NCBI GenBank assembly: GCA_050743625.1
Contig: JBOGED010000165.1
Location: 1 to 21,686 of the forward strand
Source of the DNA: JBOGED01 sp050743625
GTDB taxonomy: Bacteria; Actinomycetota; Nitriliruptoria; Euzebyales; Egibacteraceae
Direction of reading: 5' to 3'
DNA length: 21,686 nucleotides
The notes beneath the pieces were generated by a model. The model saw only the letters and a program-made list of their open reading frames with translations, ran no database searches and had not been told where the DNA came from. Made by a program: the position numbers and the translations under genes. Each line of letters opens with the position of its first letter. The first letter of the stretch is position 1. Below, piece by piece: positions 21,585-21,686 of the stretch.

Positions 21585-21686
21585 GAGGAGAAACGTAACC
21601 CAAAAACGAATGCCGACGCCTACGATTATAAAACCCTTCAATGTAACTAAAAATCTCGGCGGCCGCGTCCGCGCGTGTCGCGAACG

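Noticed and set aside
1..21686. CRISPR arrays, tRNA or rRNA genes
   Set aside because: No regularly spaced repeats and no tRNA- or rRNA-like conserved segments were seen on either strand while reading.

Overview
The window is GC-rich chromosomal DNA with many GTG starts and some TTG starts, genes packed with 1-4 bp stop/start overlaps, a Gram-positive-type LexA box, and several proteins of families named after Mycobacterium smegmatis genes. This points to an actinobacterium (Actinomycetota). A deep-branching one is possible but cannot be settled from this sequence.

Layout. (1) 31-4201, + strand: dTDP-L-rhamnose and rhamnosyl transfer genes (rmlA long form, a 50-residue membrane peptide gene, rmlB, rmlD, a WbbL-like GT2). 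No rmlC is present. A 54-nt hairpin made of two nested palindromes sits between rmlB and rmlD. (2) 4170-5700, - strand: a DprA-like SLOG protein coupled to a ComF-like phosphoribosyltransferase that has lost its PRPP-loop end. A LexA/SOS box lies directly on the promoter. (3) 5850-7208: a secreted SpoIID/LytB-domain protein. (4) 7238-9686: a small arsenic-type accessory block with an ArsR-ArsC fusion, a truncated VOC gene, and a divergent APC permease. A perfect ArsR-like operator lies between the divergent genes.

(5) 9771-18561 is the most interesting part. Two divergent operons meet at about 14.09 kb. Leftward: an XRE-cupin regulator, carbamate kinase, an FdrA-like protein and an MSMEG_0565-type glycosyltransferase. 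Rightward: a CoA-disulfide-reductase-like flavoprotein with an eroded NAD motif, an 80-residue unknown, an MSMEG_0572/Sll0783-type protein, a 196-residue unknown, an MSMEG_0568-type radical SAM enzyme and an MSMEG_0567-type GNAT. Four of these families are hallmarks of the Nit1C-type cluster associated with nitrile/cyanide nitrogen assimilation. Here the nitrilase, the PurM/AIR-synthase-like protein, and the MSMEG_0569 and MSMEG_0570 members are missing. Carbamate kinase and FdrA, known from the end of allantoin/oxamate catabolism, stand in the locus instead. I infer a variant pathway that releases nitrogen, and perhaps ATP, through a carbamoyl intermediate. The substrate is unknown.

(6) 18562-21686 is a looser accessory edge. 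It holds two tiny coupled - strand ORFs, a hairpin-rich intergenic stretch, an XRE/TPR-type regulator, and the N-terminus of a C5-cytosine methyltransferase cut off by an ISKra4-type transposase remnant. The remnant abuts an AT-rich segment carrying a near-consensus promoter with no gene start behind it.
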